From: Lasiosphaeria ovina
Lineage: Eukaryota > Ascomycota > Sordariomycetes > Sordariales > Lasiosphaeriaceae
DNA length: 20,237 bases
Direction: 5' to 3'
Assembly (NCBI GenBank): GCA_033439765.1
Contig: JAULSN010000028.1
Coordinates: 1-20,237 of the forward strand
Positions 10,924 to 19,349 of the stretch are shown in pieces. A program made the translations under genes and the position numbers. The notes beneath the pieces were generated by a model. The model did no database searches. It saw only the letters and a program-made list of their open reading frames with translations, and was not told the origin of the DNA. The number at the start of each line of letters is the position of its first letter. Position 1 is the stretch's first letter.

Positions 10924-13062
10924 ATGGGCGAAGGGCGACGGCAGCGCATCGACGGCAAGCCCACGATCAGGATCCTGATCCTCGGGGCGCCGGGGGTGGG
11001 CAAGAACTGTCTCGAGTCGAGGGTGAGTTGTGTTCCCCAGCTACTCGAACGACCTGCTTGCTCGTTAGCTAACCAGACCCCAAAACAACACAGCTCACCA
11101 CCATGACGTACCCGCCCATCTACGACCCGACCCTGACGCTCAACAGCCGGCGGTTCCTGACGCTGTCGCCGCACCGGACCGCGCACGGCGACGCCGCGCA
11201 GGCCGCCGCAACGACGAGGCGCCTCGACACGTCGCACGGGAGGCCGCCGCCGCCGCCGCTGCCGCCGCGTCCGCTGCCCGTCGGTACTGTGGATGTGGAT
11301 ATGACAGCCGCCATGGAGGAGCATCTGCAGCCTCAGCAGCAAGAGGGGAGAGCGCAAGCCGCCGGCGAAGACGACAGCCATAGCCACAGCCACGCCAACC
11401 GCCGGCCGGGCTCCAGCAGCACGTTTTCGAATCCGGGTTCACTACCGTCACCTCCTCCGCCGCCGCATCATCATCATCAAGAACACGAACAAGAACAACC
11501 CGCCAACACGGATCCAACCGCAGCGCCAGACAACGCCAAGAGAGCAGCCGAGGAAGCGACATACCTAGTCGAAGTGACCAACCACCCCGAGCTGCAGAAC
11601 ACACAAGCACGCGCGCGGGCGCTGGCAGACCGCGCGGCGTACGACGCCGTGCTGCTGGTGTACGACGTGGGCAGCCGGGCGTCGTTTGACGCGGCGGCGC
11701 GGCTGCACGGCGAGATTCCGCTGCAGGCGCGGCGGAGACGGCATTTTCAGAGGCACAAGAATAGGCGGAAAAGGGGCCATCGGCGGGATGATGATAGTGA
11801 TGATAACGGGGGAGGGGGAGGGGGAGGGACAGGAACAGGCGAGACGGTCGTCGCGCTGGTCGGCAACAAGAGCGACTACGACGACGGGTACGAGGACGCG
11901 ACGTACTACGGCCGCCGGCGGTATGCAGCCCCCCAAGAAAACGACGAGGTGCGGCTGGCCAAGGAGGCCGCGCTCCAGAGCGCCGACATCGAGGAGCGCA
12001 GCCTCGTGCACCCGCTGTACCGCTCGAGCCGCGTGTTTCTGTCAGAAGAGGACGGCGCGGACGGCGCAGACCCGCCGCTGAGCCCGCGGTCGTTCTGGAG
12101 CGCGCCGGTGCCGTCCAACATTGTCCGCGGCGGCCGGCTGGTAGCGGCGGCGGGCGGGCGCGGCCGCGTGTCTGCGGGCGGGGGGCGACCTCGCGCGGCG
12201 GTCTGTGTTTTCGGATGGTGGCGGAGGAGGAGCAGGGGGAGGAGGAGCAGGGGGAGGAGGTCTGGCGGGCTGGAACCGCGCGTCGGTGGTGTTCTCTGCG
12301 GCCGGGCGGCAGTCGCTGGAGCTGGTGCCCGAGGACCAGGGCCAGGATCAGCACCCGCCGCCGCCGCCGCCGCCGCCGCTACCTCCTCAGCGCGCGCCGC
12401 CGCGGGCGCCGCCGCCCAGCGCGGTCGAGAACTGGATCAGGACGGGCAGTCCGGTGGTGCTCGGGGCGGGAGACGGGGATACGGTAGAAGAAGAGCCGCC
12501 ACCGCTGCCGCTGCTGATGCCAGACGAAGGCACCAGAGTAGACTCATGCGGCAGCGACTCGTCGTCATCGGCAGCCACGGCGGCGGCGAGGCGGCAAGTG
12601 TCGCGGTTCGAGGGCGAGATGCTCGCGCGGCGGCTGCTGGTCAACGTGCCCTTCTACGAGACGAGCGCCAAGACGGGCGACTGCGTCGAGGACATGTTCG
12701 AGGCGATTGTGCGCGAGGTGCTGCGCGAGATGGGCGAGGACCACGGCCACGACCATGCCGAGAGCGCCCGCCAGGAGGATATGAATATGCTGCTGGGCAG
12801 GGTGGTGCTGAGGAAAAGACATACGGCAGGCGGCGGTGGTGGCAGCAGCAGCGCCCCGGCGTCAGTCGTTAGCCAGGCCGACGAGGACGACGGGGCGCGA
12901 AGCAGCAACAGCGCCGGCAAGGAGGACACAGCGGTTTCCGAAGCGCCGTTCCCACTAGGAGTGCCCACGGCGACGCGGCAGAGGCGGGAGAGCGTGCTGG
13001 CGCGGTTCAAGAGGGTGTTTGCCAAGAAGCCTGCCGTCATGGTGCACGATATTGCCGTCTAG
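10924..13062 (+). CDS. Large divergent Ras-like small GTPase (about 688 aa), one frameshift
   Basis: Exons are 10924-11022 and 11094-13062; the 71-bp intron has GTGAGT, a TAGCTAAC branch point and ACAG. The P-loop is GAPGVGKNC (residues 21-29) and switch I is YDPT (43-46). The spacing from P-loop residue 28 to Thr46 equals Ras 17 to 35. A long His/Pro/Gln-rich insertion follows, then YLVEVTNHPELQ where Ras has DTAGQ, VLLVYDV (219-225), G4 motif VALVGNKSD (NKSD 291-294), about 260 residues of Gly- and Pro-rich insertion, and G5 motif ETSAKTGD (SAK about 557-559) followed by the last helix. To reach the G5 motif one surplus base must be skipped, most simply in the G run 12180-12185. Ras proteins are usually about 200 residues. 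There is no C-terminal CAAX box (end is VMVHDIAV). Asn at the Ser17 position and loss of DxxG suggest altered nucleotide handling. Role unknown; a fungal-specific Ras-like regulator is my inference. Confidence 0.8.
11023..11093 (+). other. Intron of the Ras-like gene (71 bp)
   Basis: Donor GTGAGT, branch point TAGCTAAC at about 11066-11073, and acceptor ACAG. The junction is phase 0 and joins KNCLESR to LTTMTYPPIYDPT, restoring the normal spacing between P-loop and switch I. Confidence 0.82.
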
Positions 13063-13596
13063 GCACTCCGTAAGTAGATAGCTAGGAATGAAATGTACAG
13101 GCACTACGTATGTCCCATGGCCTCCACTCAAAGGCAGGCTTGGACTTGCATTATTAGTTGCTCCTCCTTGCCGTCTACCAAACTGAAGCTATCTGGAATA
13201 TAGGGGGACGCTTTTGGTCATGAGACTTCATGTCCTTCGTATCTCATCCCGTTCCATGTGCTATGCGCCGTAAGCGGTGCTGCCATGTGCGTGCCTGAAT
13301 CCATCCATGCTGTACCAGGGGAAGGGACAAGGAAATAGGGGCGAGGTATTTGTACAAACGCCAGAAACAAGAAGAGAAGAGAATATGAGAAAAATATAGG
13401 AGAAAGCCGTCCCAAGGAAGTAAAGACCTCCCCCGATTAGAAACCCAGCACCGTAAACTCCGAAACCCTCTTTGCTCTGCATGCCACCAATGTTTGGCCG
13501 AATCGATTTGCGCCAAGGGGTTATGTCGACGTGCCATCCCGGCCGGACGAGACGAGAAGAGAGAGCGAGCGGCGAGAGAAAGGCCAGAGCATTCCA
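13063..13596. other. Convergent intergenic region between the Ras-like and CHIP genes
   Basis: About 530 bases shared by the two 3' ends. No coding sequence is supported. Bases 13350-13400 are A/G-rich on the plus strand. I saw no clear terminator beyond AATGAAATG-like polyadenylation context shortly after 13080. Confidence 0.45.
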
Positions 13597-14715
13597 TCAG
13601 TAATCGACGGCCCAGGCATTCTCTTCCAAGAATTGTCGGCAGGCCTCCCTCAGCTGGAGGTTGGGCCGCAATTCATGGGGGTAGAGAGGCTCGCGGGATT
13701 GGGGGTCCGTCTGCGAGCGGCGGAGGTGCTCGAGGATGTGGGCCCGCTCGTACGACTTGCCCGATTTTGTCTGCTCAAGGAGTCAGTTTACATGTTCAAC
13801 TTTTCTGTCCTGAGGAAGGTAACCGACCATGACGGGGTCGTGCATAACACAGAAAGAGATTTCGTCAATAAGCCAGTCGGGCACGGATCGGGCCTTTTGG
13901 TCCGAGTTGCGCGCGCGCTCAAAGATGTCCTGGATGGCGTGCAGCTTTTCGTCATACTCTCTGATGATATCTCTCTTGTGAGCATCGTCGATGACCATCT
14001 TAAGGACATCTTCTCGGTCCTGCTCAAAGAAATCAAGAGTCTCGTTTTCGAGTGCCGAAGTTTCTCTCTTACGCCGGCGCTCAATTGCCTCCCACCTCTC
14101 GCGTTTGCACTGGAGAACCTGTGACGTCACAGCCGTAAGGCTCCTGTCGTCGGTCTGCACGCACAAGTTGTGTGCCACGAGTGCCATGCGTAGCGCCTCA
14201 TCATAATCTTCAAGCGGGATGTATGCTAGTGATAGATAATAGTAGGCCTTCATGCGGTCTGGCGCGAGGTCGAGACAGGCCGTGCAATCGGCCACGACGC
14301 CATCCCACAGGTGCATACGGAGCCGGGTCATGGCCCTGTTGGTATATAAAGCCGGCTCACTTGGGTCGGCGATCAGCCTGGAAGCCCCTTATGTTAGCCA
14401 ATCTAGGTAAGTATAGTATGCATGCCCACGTGGACAAAAGTAAAGATCCCAGACGGGATGCTTCAAGCAAGCGTCCAGCGACGTATAGGAGACGTCGTGA
14501 ACGCCTTAGTACACGTATATGGAGATATGGATAACGTCGGTAGGGCTAAAATAAAAAAGTCCACGTGGGAAGAGACGGCATCAAGGGTATAGAGGAGTAT
14601 AGAAAAGTGTAGCTTACGCTTTCGAGTACAAGGCCTCGGCCTTGACATAATCCCTGGCTCCAAAGGCTCGGTTTCCATCTTCCTTAAGGTGGCGAGCACG
14701 GGCAGGATCAACCAT
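13597..14715 (-). CDS. CHIP: CHIP/STUB1-type TPR and U-box E3 ubiquitin ligase, 273 aa
   Basis: On the minus strand the exons are 14715-14618, 14377-13828 and 13770-13597. The start has context CCGCC-ATG-G. Residues 5-115 form a TPR domain (HLKEDGNRAFGARDYVKAEA, then YTNRAMTRL, MKAYYYLSLAYIPLEDYDEA). Lys11, Asn15, Asn46 and Lys76 have the same spacing as the human CHIP carboxylate clamp (Lys30, Asn34, Asn65, Lys95) that grips the EEVD tails of Hsp70 and Hsp90. A charged helical linker follows (KRERWEAIERRRKRETSALE). The C-terminal U-box starts near residue 200 (VPDWLIDEISFCVMHDPVM) and continues after intron 2 with TKSGKSYERAHILEHLRRS and the end ENAWAVDY. Members ubiquitylate chaperone-bound misfolded proteins in the cytosol. 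Intron 1 (14378-14617) has GTAAGC and GGCTAAC; intron 2 (13771-13827) uses the unusual donor GTCGGT. The gene is intact and full length. Confidence 0.92.
13771..13827 (-). other. CHIP intron 2 (57 bp) with unusual donor
   Basis: Required to connect HDPVM to TKSGKSYERA in phase 0; without it the frame stops after EHVN. The 5' end reads GTCGGT rather than GTAAGT or GTGAGT. A CTGAC branch point lies about 13 bases before the GCAG acceptor. Confidence 0.78.
14378..14617 (-). other. CHIP intron 1 (240 bp)
   Basis: Donor GTAAGC, branch point GGCTAAC and acceptor CCAG on the minus strand. It splits an Ala codon and joins LYSKA to LIADPSEPALYTNRAM. It holds an internal inverted repeat (listed separately). 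No additional TPR sequence is missing, so no hidden exon is needed. Confidence 0.8.
14425..14569. repeat. 11-bp inverted repeat inside CHIP intron 1
   Basis: CCCACGTGGAC at 14425-14435 is the exact reverse complement of GTCCACGTGGG at 14559-14569, with 123 bases between. Each arm contains the palindrome CACGTG. In the transcript the arms could pair and loop out the middle of the intron; in DNA each is an E-box-like site. Confidence 0.85.
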
Positions 14716-16088
14716 GGCGGCGGGCTGAGGTTGGTCTGCGATCGTGTTAGGTCCGAATATTACAAGATCAAGATTGACAATTGTTTTTAACGGTTCGCGA
14801 TAAAACTTACTCAAGCTTCCTCTAGCTCTATTGGGGGGTTTCCTCCTTCACTGGCAGACTGCGACTCGAGAGTTGGGCGTTGACGGGTGGGGTGAGGGCG
14901 ATATGCGGCGAGGCAGCGCCAAAGGGCGGAGCGCAGCGCAGCGTAGTGCAGCGCGGCAGGGGAGCTAAAGGGGAAAACGGCGAAGAACCGCCCTGCCTCA
15001 CGCTCCGAGTTGTCAAGACTGGCGACTCCGCATAGGCGTAAACAGGATGCGAAGACGGAAAAAGAAACAAAAAAGGCTCGCGGCAAGGCTAGGAAGGCAG
15101 ATGGTGGGAATGAGGGAGGGCGCAGGTATCGAGGCCGTTAGGTGCTATGAGGTGATACCTAGCAGCCAAGGTAGCCTTGTGGGTGCTGCTGCGATATGGA
15201 AGCAAGGTAAGGTAGGGAGGGCGGGGGCAGGTTAAGGTAGGGAGGGTATAGAAAGAAGTACGGGCTGCCAAGAGAACGGGACAGCAAAGCCCCGTGACTT
15301 GCTGCTGCCGGGTGGGGTGGGGTGGGGTGGGTAGGTTGGTTTTGGCGAGGTTGTTCCAGTTCAGAAAGCTGCCAGAAAATAAGCACGTGATAAGGTATGC
15401 TCGCATTATTAGGACCCCCGGCCTGCAGGACGGACGGTACGGATACCAAGTACGAAACTGTGTACGAAGTACGGATAACGTTACGTGTGGACAGGAGGTC
15501 GTTGAAATGTGGGGCGCTGTGGGGCGCATTATCAATCCGGGAAGCTTCTGGAACATCTGGCTGCCATGCCACCAGCCCCGACTCTACCAGGTGACTAGAA
15601 AGTGAACTCGATTCAGTTGCAAAGCTTGGTTCCCTTTCGGAAATTCAAGGTGCAAACGGATAATTAATCAAACCCATCGGGTTCTCATACCCTGAATCTT
15701 GTGCTTACGTTTGATTTTAATTTCTTGCCACGCTCGGCTTTTGTCTTCCTTGTGCCCGCAGGTTTCCCGATCCTCGGCCCCCGGTGTAGTTAGGTGACTT
15801 GGGGTCTCGCCTACCAGTTGGGTTCTTGTCTGGTCGGCGAGGTGGTGATGGATGTGTCGTGAATTCGTGCGGTTAGCTAGTTGTAGCCTTCAGCCACGGA
15901 TCACTCCTGTGTGGCGGTCGGTTCATCGGACGTCCACCTTACTGAGCAACCTTCACTCTTTCTAGTTCTAGAACATAGGGCAAGATCTAGTTCCGTGGAA
16001 TGCTGAGGGTTCGCTTTAAAGTGACCCTGGGAACGACATATCAGCTTGTAAGTTTGGTCGCGCTTTCTCTTTTTCTGAACTGGCGAAA
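14716..16088. other. CHIP upstream region and repeat-rich non-coding DNA
   Basis: The first few hundred bases are the likely CHIP promoter and leader (minus strand). No other gene is supported. Visible repeats are GC-rich copies of GCAGCG around 14935-14955, two copies of AAGGTAGGGAGGG at 15209-15221 and 15234-15246, a G-run array at 15310-15331, and two copies of GTACGGATA at 15437-15445 and 15469-15477. From about 15600 the sequence reads like unconstrained or decayed DNA leading into the helicase relic. Confidence 0.45.
15310..15331 (+). repeat. G-quadruplex-type G-run array
   Basis: Five G runs of 3, 4, 4, 4 and 3 bases, each separated by a single T. This fits the strict four-run, one-base-loop quadruplex pattern on the plus strand. 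It lies about 600 bases upstream of the CHIP start codon, on the strand opposite to CHIP. Confidence 0.85.
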
Positions 16089-16590
16089 GTGGCATGTTCG
16101 GGAAATACAGCGTCCAGCTTGGTTAACGGGGCTACGGGCTACATTCATGACACCGCTTGGGCTGCCGGCGTGGAAGACCCTCGCCGCAAAACCCTCTTTG
16201 TCGTGCTTGTCAAAATGGACAAGTATGGCGGCCCAGCTTGCTTCCCTGACGATGAAGCCATTCCGAGAAATGTGGTGCCGATCTTTCAGTTCTTGCGGGG
16301 CTTTTAGAGCGGTAATGCGGCCTGCTCGCGCCGCTAGTTCCTGATTACTATTGCGTACGCCATCTGCCATCACGGTTCACAAGTTACAGGGAGCTACGGC
16401 TGTGCTTGACTCATCCGAGCGGGATTTCTCGTCAGGGCTTACTTATGTGGCTGTCTCACGCGTTACTAGTCTATAGGGCTCGATGTCGTCCTCTGGGCGG
16501 ACTGCCTGTCCGATGCCATCTTGGGATGATTCCAGTCGAGAACTTAAGCCCAGGTGGTCAGACGTCATCCTCTGGACGTTTGGTGCTATG
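16089..16590 (+). pseudogene. Decayed PIF1-like helicase fragment (Helitron-type helicase relic)
   Basis: The first frame reads ASSLVNGATGYIHDTAW, LFVVLVKMDKYGGPACF and IPRNVVPIF. This matches the region of PIF1/Helitron helicases that normally reads LVNGxxGxVxDI and later VEFDxYxGP...VPI. After an in-frame TAG the same frame gives AACSRR, another TAG, then ITIAYAI, corresponding to the family's RRQFPLxLAYAITxHKSQG; the usual Lys-Ser-Gln core is scrambled. A shift to another frame at about 16400 then gives LDSSERDFSSGLTYVAVSRV, the last helicase motif, followed by a stop. Only the C-terminal third of a helicase is present, with stops and a frame change, so it cannot make the protein. The Rep half of a Helitron was not seen. 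The family call is by motif only; whether it was a Helitron or a captured PIF1 gene is open. Confidence 0.72.
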
Positions 16591-16859
16591 ATCCTCTTTT
16601 GATATCTTGGAGGGGTCTGGTTGGGCTTAGATTGTGCTCAGGTCATGCTTCGGTTTTAATGTCCAGCTTCCCTCAATCTCCAATCTCCTCTTCTATGTTT
16701 TACTAACTCTCTGCTTACTCGCTCCAATAATTAGACAGGTCTTTAGTCTTTTCCATTGGGAGTGCCCTCTTTCTTCTTCTATTACTCGGCCAGCTACAAC
16801 CCCGGTAGTGGCCTCGCTTTTTATCCTCGTCGTTCGCACCACTGTCGCCAGTGGCAACC

Positions 16860-17195
16860 TCTAGCTATCGTCCTTCCGTGATGCCTGACGAGCAACGCTA
16901 AAAGGCCATCGGCCATCAGAACGACCCGAACGACAAGCAGCTAACGCTAGTCATGACCGCCGAGATCGGAGGACAGAGTCTCAACCTTCAGTTCGCCACC
17001 TTGGCACGTGTTTATAGATGGCACCATGTGCTTCAATATGGCGCTGATACCTTACCTATCCAAATCGTCGGACGCGTGTACCGACTCAGCCAAACCCGTC
17101 CCGTTGAAGTGACTATCGCGCTTGCAAGCCGGCTCATTTAACAGCGTCCAGGAAGACCTTATATGCGGCAAGTAACGTTCTCCACCTCGATGGCG
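16860..17195 (+). pseudogene. Decayed SNF2-family helicase C-terminal fragment
   Basis: One frame reads SSYRPSVMPDEQR, a TAA, then KAIGHQNDPNDKQLTLVMTA, IGGQSLNLQFAT and later IVGRVYRLSQTRPVEV before a stop. GGQSLNLQ corresponds to SNF2 helicase motif V, and VGRVYRLSQTRPV to motif VI (usual form QaxGRxxRxGQxxxV). The DEQR-stop-KAI order suggests a lost Gln codon, as C-to-T change of CAA gives TAA. After the stop another frame continues AGSFNSVQEDLICGK, resembling the tail that normally follows motif VI. Motifs I to IV are absent from the window, so this is a fragment. It lies about 270 bases after the PIF1-like relic on the same strand; the two may be parts of one decayed repeat or separate insertions. 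Confidence 0.7.
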
Positions 17196-17356
17196 GAAGG
17201 AGGATGACGACATGTGTGGATTTTTATGGCAAGTCAAGATCCCCGAAGCTGTCTCTAGCTTTACATACTATTGCTCCCTAGCGTATCCCACCGCCTGGAT
17301 GCATGTCCCATACGCAGGCCAAATACGAATGCAGCAGGTTTCGTCACCTGCTGGTC

Positions 17357-17372
17357 AGGTAGGTAGGTAGGT
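17357..17372. repeat. (AGGT)4 tandem repeat
   Basis: Four perfect AGGT units in non-coding sequence following the helicase relics. Confidence 0.85.
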
Positions 17373-17469
17373 ATCTAGTGGCTAATCTAGAGAGGCATTC
17401 GAGCCAGGAGTGAAAAGCCATGGCGAAGTCAGGAGTGGGAGCCCGAGTCCACCCCTATCCCATCACCCA

Positions 17470-17490
17470 CCCCCCCCCCCCCCCCCCCCC
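17470..17490. repeat. Poly-C run of 21 bases
   Basis: An uninterrupted C21 preceded by CCCA. On the minus strand it is G21, the only other long G/C homopolymer in the window besides the G311 block. Confidence 0.93.
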
Positions 17491-18513
17491 GGCGTACACT
17501 GAAATGCCTACTTGGACACCTGCCAGGCATACCCCCCCTTTCGGGACAAACCGCCTCGGATACGCGGCTGCGTCACGCACATGCAGCCACGATGCAGTGA
17601 TGATGACAATGTTTGCCTCGTCCGACTTGCTAAGAATGGGACAAGTTTAGCTGTGGTTGCAAAAGGCGCCAAGATATTCATGAAAGTTGCTGATCGGGGA
17701 CAATTGAGCTGCCTGCCGCTAGCGCGCCGACCAATCCCGGGTGCCGCGTCACGTCCGTCGTTTTCGTCCTGACATGCCGCCGCAGGCTGCCAGCAGTTTT
17801 CAGCCAGGCGGGGTAGGAATACCACGAGTCGAGTCATGGCTGCCAGAATTGTGGTTCCAGTCGAACGTCGGCAGCTCCCCTCCTTTCCTCAAGGCAAACC
17901 ACAAAGCGTTGGCTCTTGTCGACAAACAGGAGAAGGCACTAGCCATCCGCATCTAGCTCAAAAGCTCGGCCCGTCCCCGCACGAACAAGAGAAGTCGTCC
18001 TTCTCGTAGCATAGCAAACCTCTGAGAGGACAACAAAACATACAATACAATTACAAGGTGCACTCGGCCGTCAACCTCAACAATCAACCGGCCTGACCAC
18101 GATGCCTATGCGGCGTCGGCGAACCGGCAGTCGGGGTCGCGGCTGTTCAAGGCGGCTGCCTACCGAGGTGGCGGCAGCTCAATCTACGTCGAGTGCTGGC
18201 GGGGCATCGGGTCTGCGCCAGCACGTCTTCCGCCGCAAGAGACCGCTGCCGCCCGTGCTCCGCGATCGCGAAGGCCGCCTCGTCCGCGCAGAAGGAGACA
18301 ACCCGCCGTCATACTTGGACGACGGCGAAGGAGACCCCTACCAGCCGAAGAGGGCCTCTGGACCCATGCCTCGTGCACCACGGACCCGTGCGCCGACGAC
18401 GTCCGCTGGTCCAGCTTCCGCCGCGCCGCCCCCGGCCAGTCGCTCGACGCCTCCATGTGGGCCGCCCGCCTGCGCTCCGGACTGGTGTCTGCATTGGTAT
18501 GCCCCGCATTTCC

Positions 18514-18560
18514 ATTATATATATATATATAAATATATAAATATAAATATATAAATATAT
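18514..18560. repeat. AT-rich microsatellite (TA and TAAA units)
   Basis: About 47 bases of only A and T, built from TA repeats followed by ATATAA-type units. It lies between GC-rich coding-like segments, just after a GTATGC donor-like site at 18497, so probably within an intron. Confidence 0.9.
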
Positions 18561-19248
18561 GTTTAGCTGACTCGGCAAAAAAAGGGCCTGCGAGGAGGAA
18601 GACACGGGCCACCTCGACCACTACCGTCGGCAGAACCGGCTCAAGCAGGATGCTGCAGCAGGACCTCTTCCGGAAACCTCGCCCGCCGTCCGCCGCCACT
18701 ACGAGAGAGAAATCGAAGAGGCCCCCCCGTCCGACCCGCCGGCGCGTCGCTGGGCCGGCTTCCTGCCCGTCATGTTGACGTGCAAGCAGATGTGCGTCAC
18801 CCCCTGCTTTTCTCTCTACACAAAGCTGACCCTCCGGGCACCCAAGGTAACCTGGAGTCGTTGGCGTCCATTCTACTCCAACGTTACCTTCGTGTTCACA
18901 GACCTGCGGAGGCGGGCAGCTTCTTGAGACTATATGGGCAGCGGGAGCCGGAGCGCGGCGCGGTGCGGTCCGTCGAGGTGTGCGTGCGTATCATTAACGC
19001 GTTGGACCGAGTTTGTATTTCCCGCCGCGCCCCTCCAGGGCGGCCCCCGGAGCTATTGCCAACAACGCCGCTGCCGCCGCCGCCGCCGCCGCCACCATCG
19101 ACGACGACCTGGAGTACGAGCCCCAGGTCGTGTCCAAGTACGCGTCCATGGCCGTCAACCCGTGGGCGCGCGTGTGCGACCTGCTGGCCGGCATGGACAA
19201 CCTGCACGACGTGCGCATCTGGCTCGACACGCGCGATCTGCGGCCGTG

Positions 19249-19282
19249 GTAAGCAAGTTCCTACCTTTGCCTACCTACACGT

Positions 19283-19313
<31 letters not shown>

Positions 19314-19349
19314 CCAAAGATTTACTGACCCTTGCCCCCTCCTCCCTAG
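19249..19349 (+). other. Clean intron in the disrupted gene, with GA microsatellite
   Basis: Donor GTAAGC, branch point TTTACTGAC (19321-19328) and acceptor CTAG. It splits a Trp codon (DLRPW to HKRVSEA). A (AG)13 repeat occupies 19287-19312. Confidence 0.78.
19287..19312. repeat. (AG)13 microsatellite
   Basis: Thirteen perfect AG units within the 19249-19349 intron. Confidence 0.92.

Larger units (their letters stand above)
17196..18101. other. Non-coding repeat-bearing stretch
   Basis: No recognisable gene. Open frames of 60 to 109 codons exist on both strands but overlap each other and lack family features. It contains four AGGT units at 17357-17372 and a 21-base C run. Bases 17990-18100 are A/C-rich (CAAAACATACAATACAATTACAA), like a fungal leader before the following broken gene. 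Confidence 0.45.

Noticed and set aside
11140..12354. 404-codon open frame antisense to the Ras-like gene
   Set aside because: Arg/Pro/Ser-rich translation of a very GC-rich coding strand; the sense strand has clear GTPase motifs.
12187..12872. Continuation of the upstream Ras-like frame to 12872
   Set aside because: After 12187 this frame becomes Arg/Ala/Gly repeats, whereas the next frame holds the G5 motif and last helix of the GTPase.
16041..16373. 110-codon minus-strand frame over the PIF1-like relic
   Set aside because: Antisense shadow; the plus strand carries several PIF1 helicase motifs in order.
17508..17837. Overlapping plus- and minus-strand frames of 86-109 codons
   Set aside because: They occupy the same bases on opposite strands, have no recognisable domain and lie in repeat-bearing DNA.
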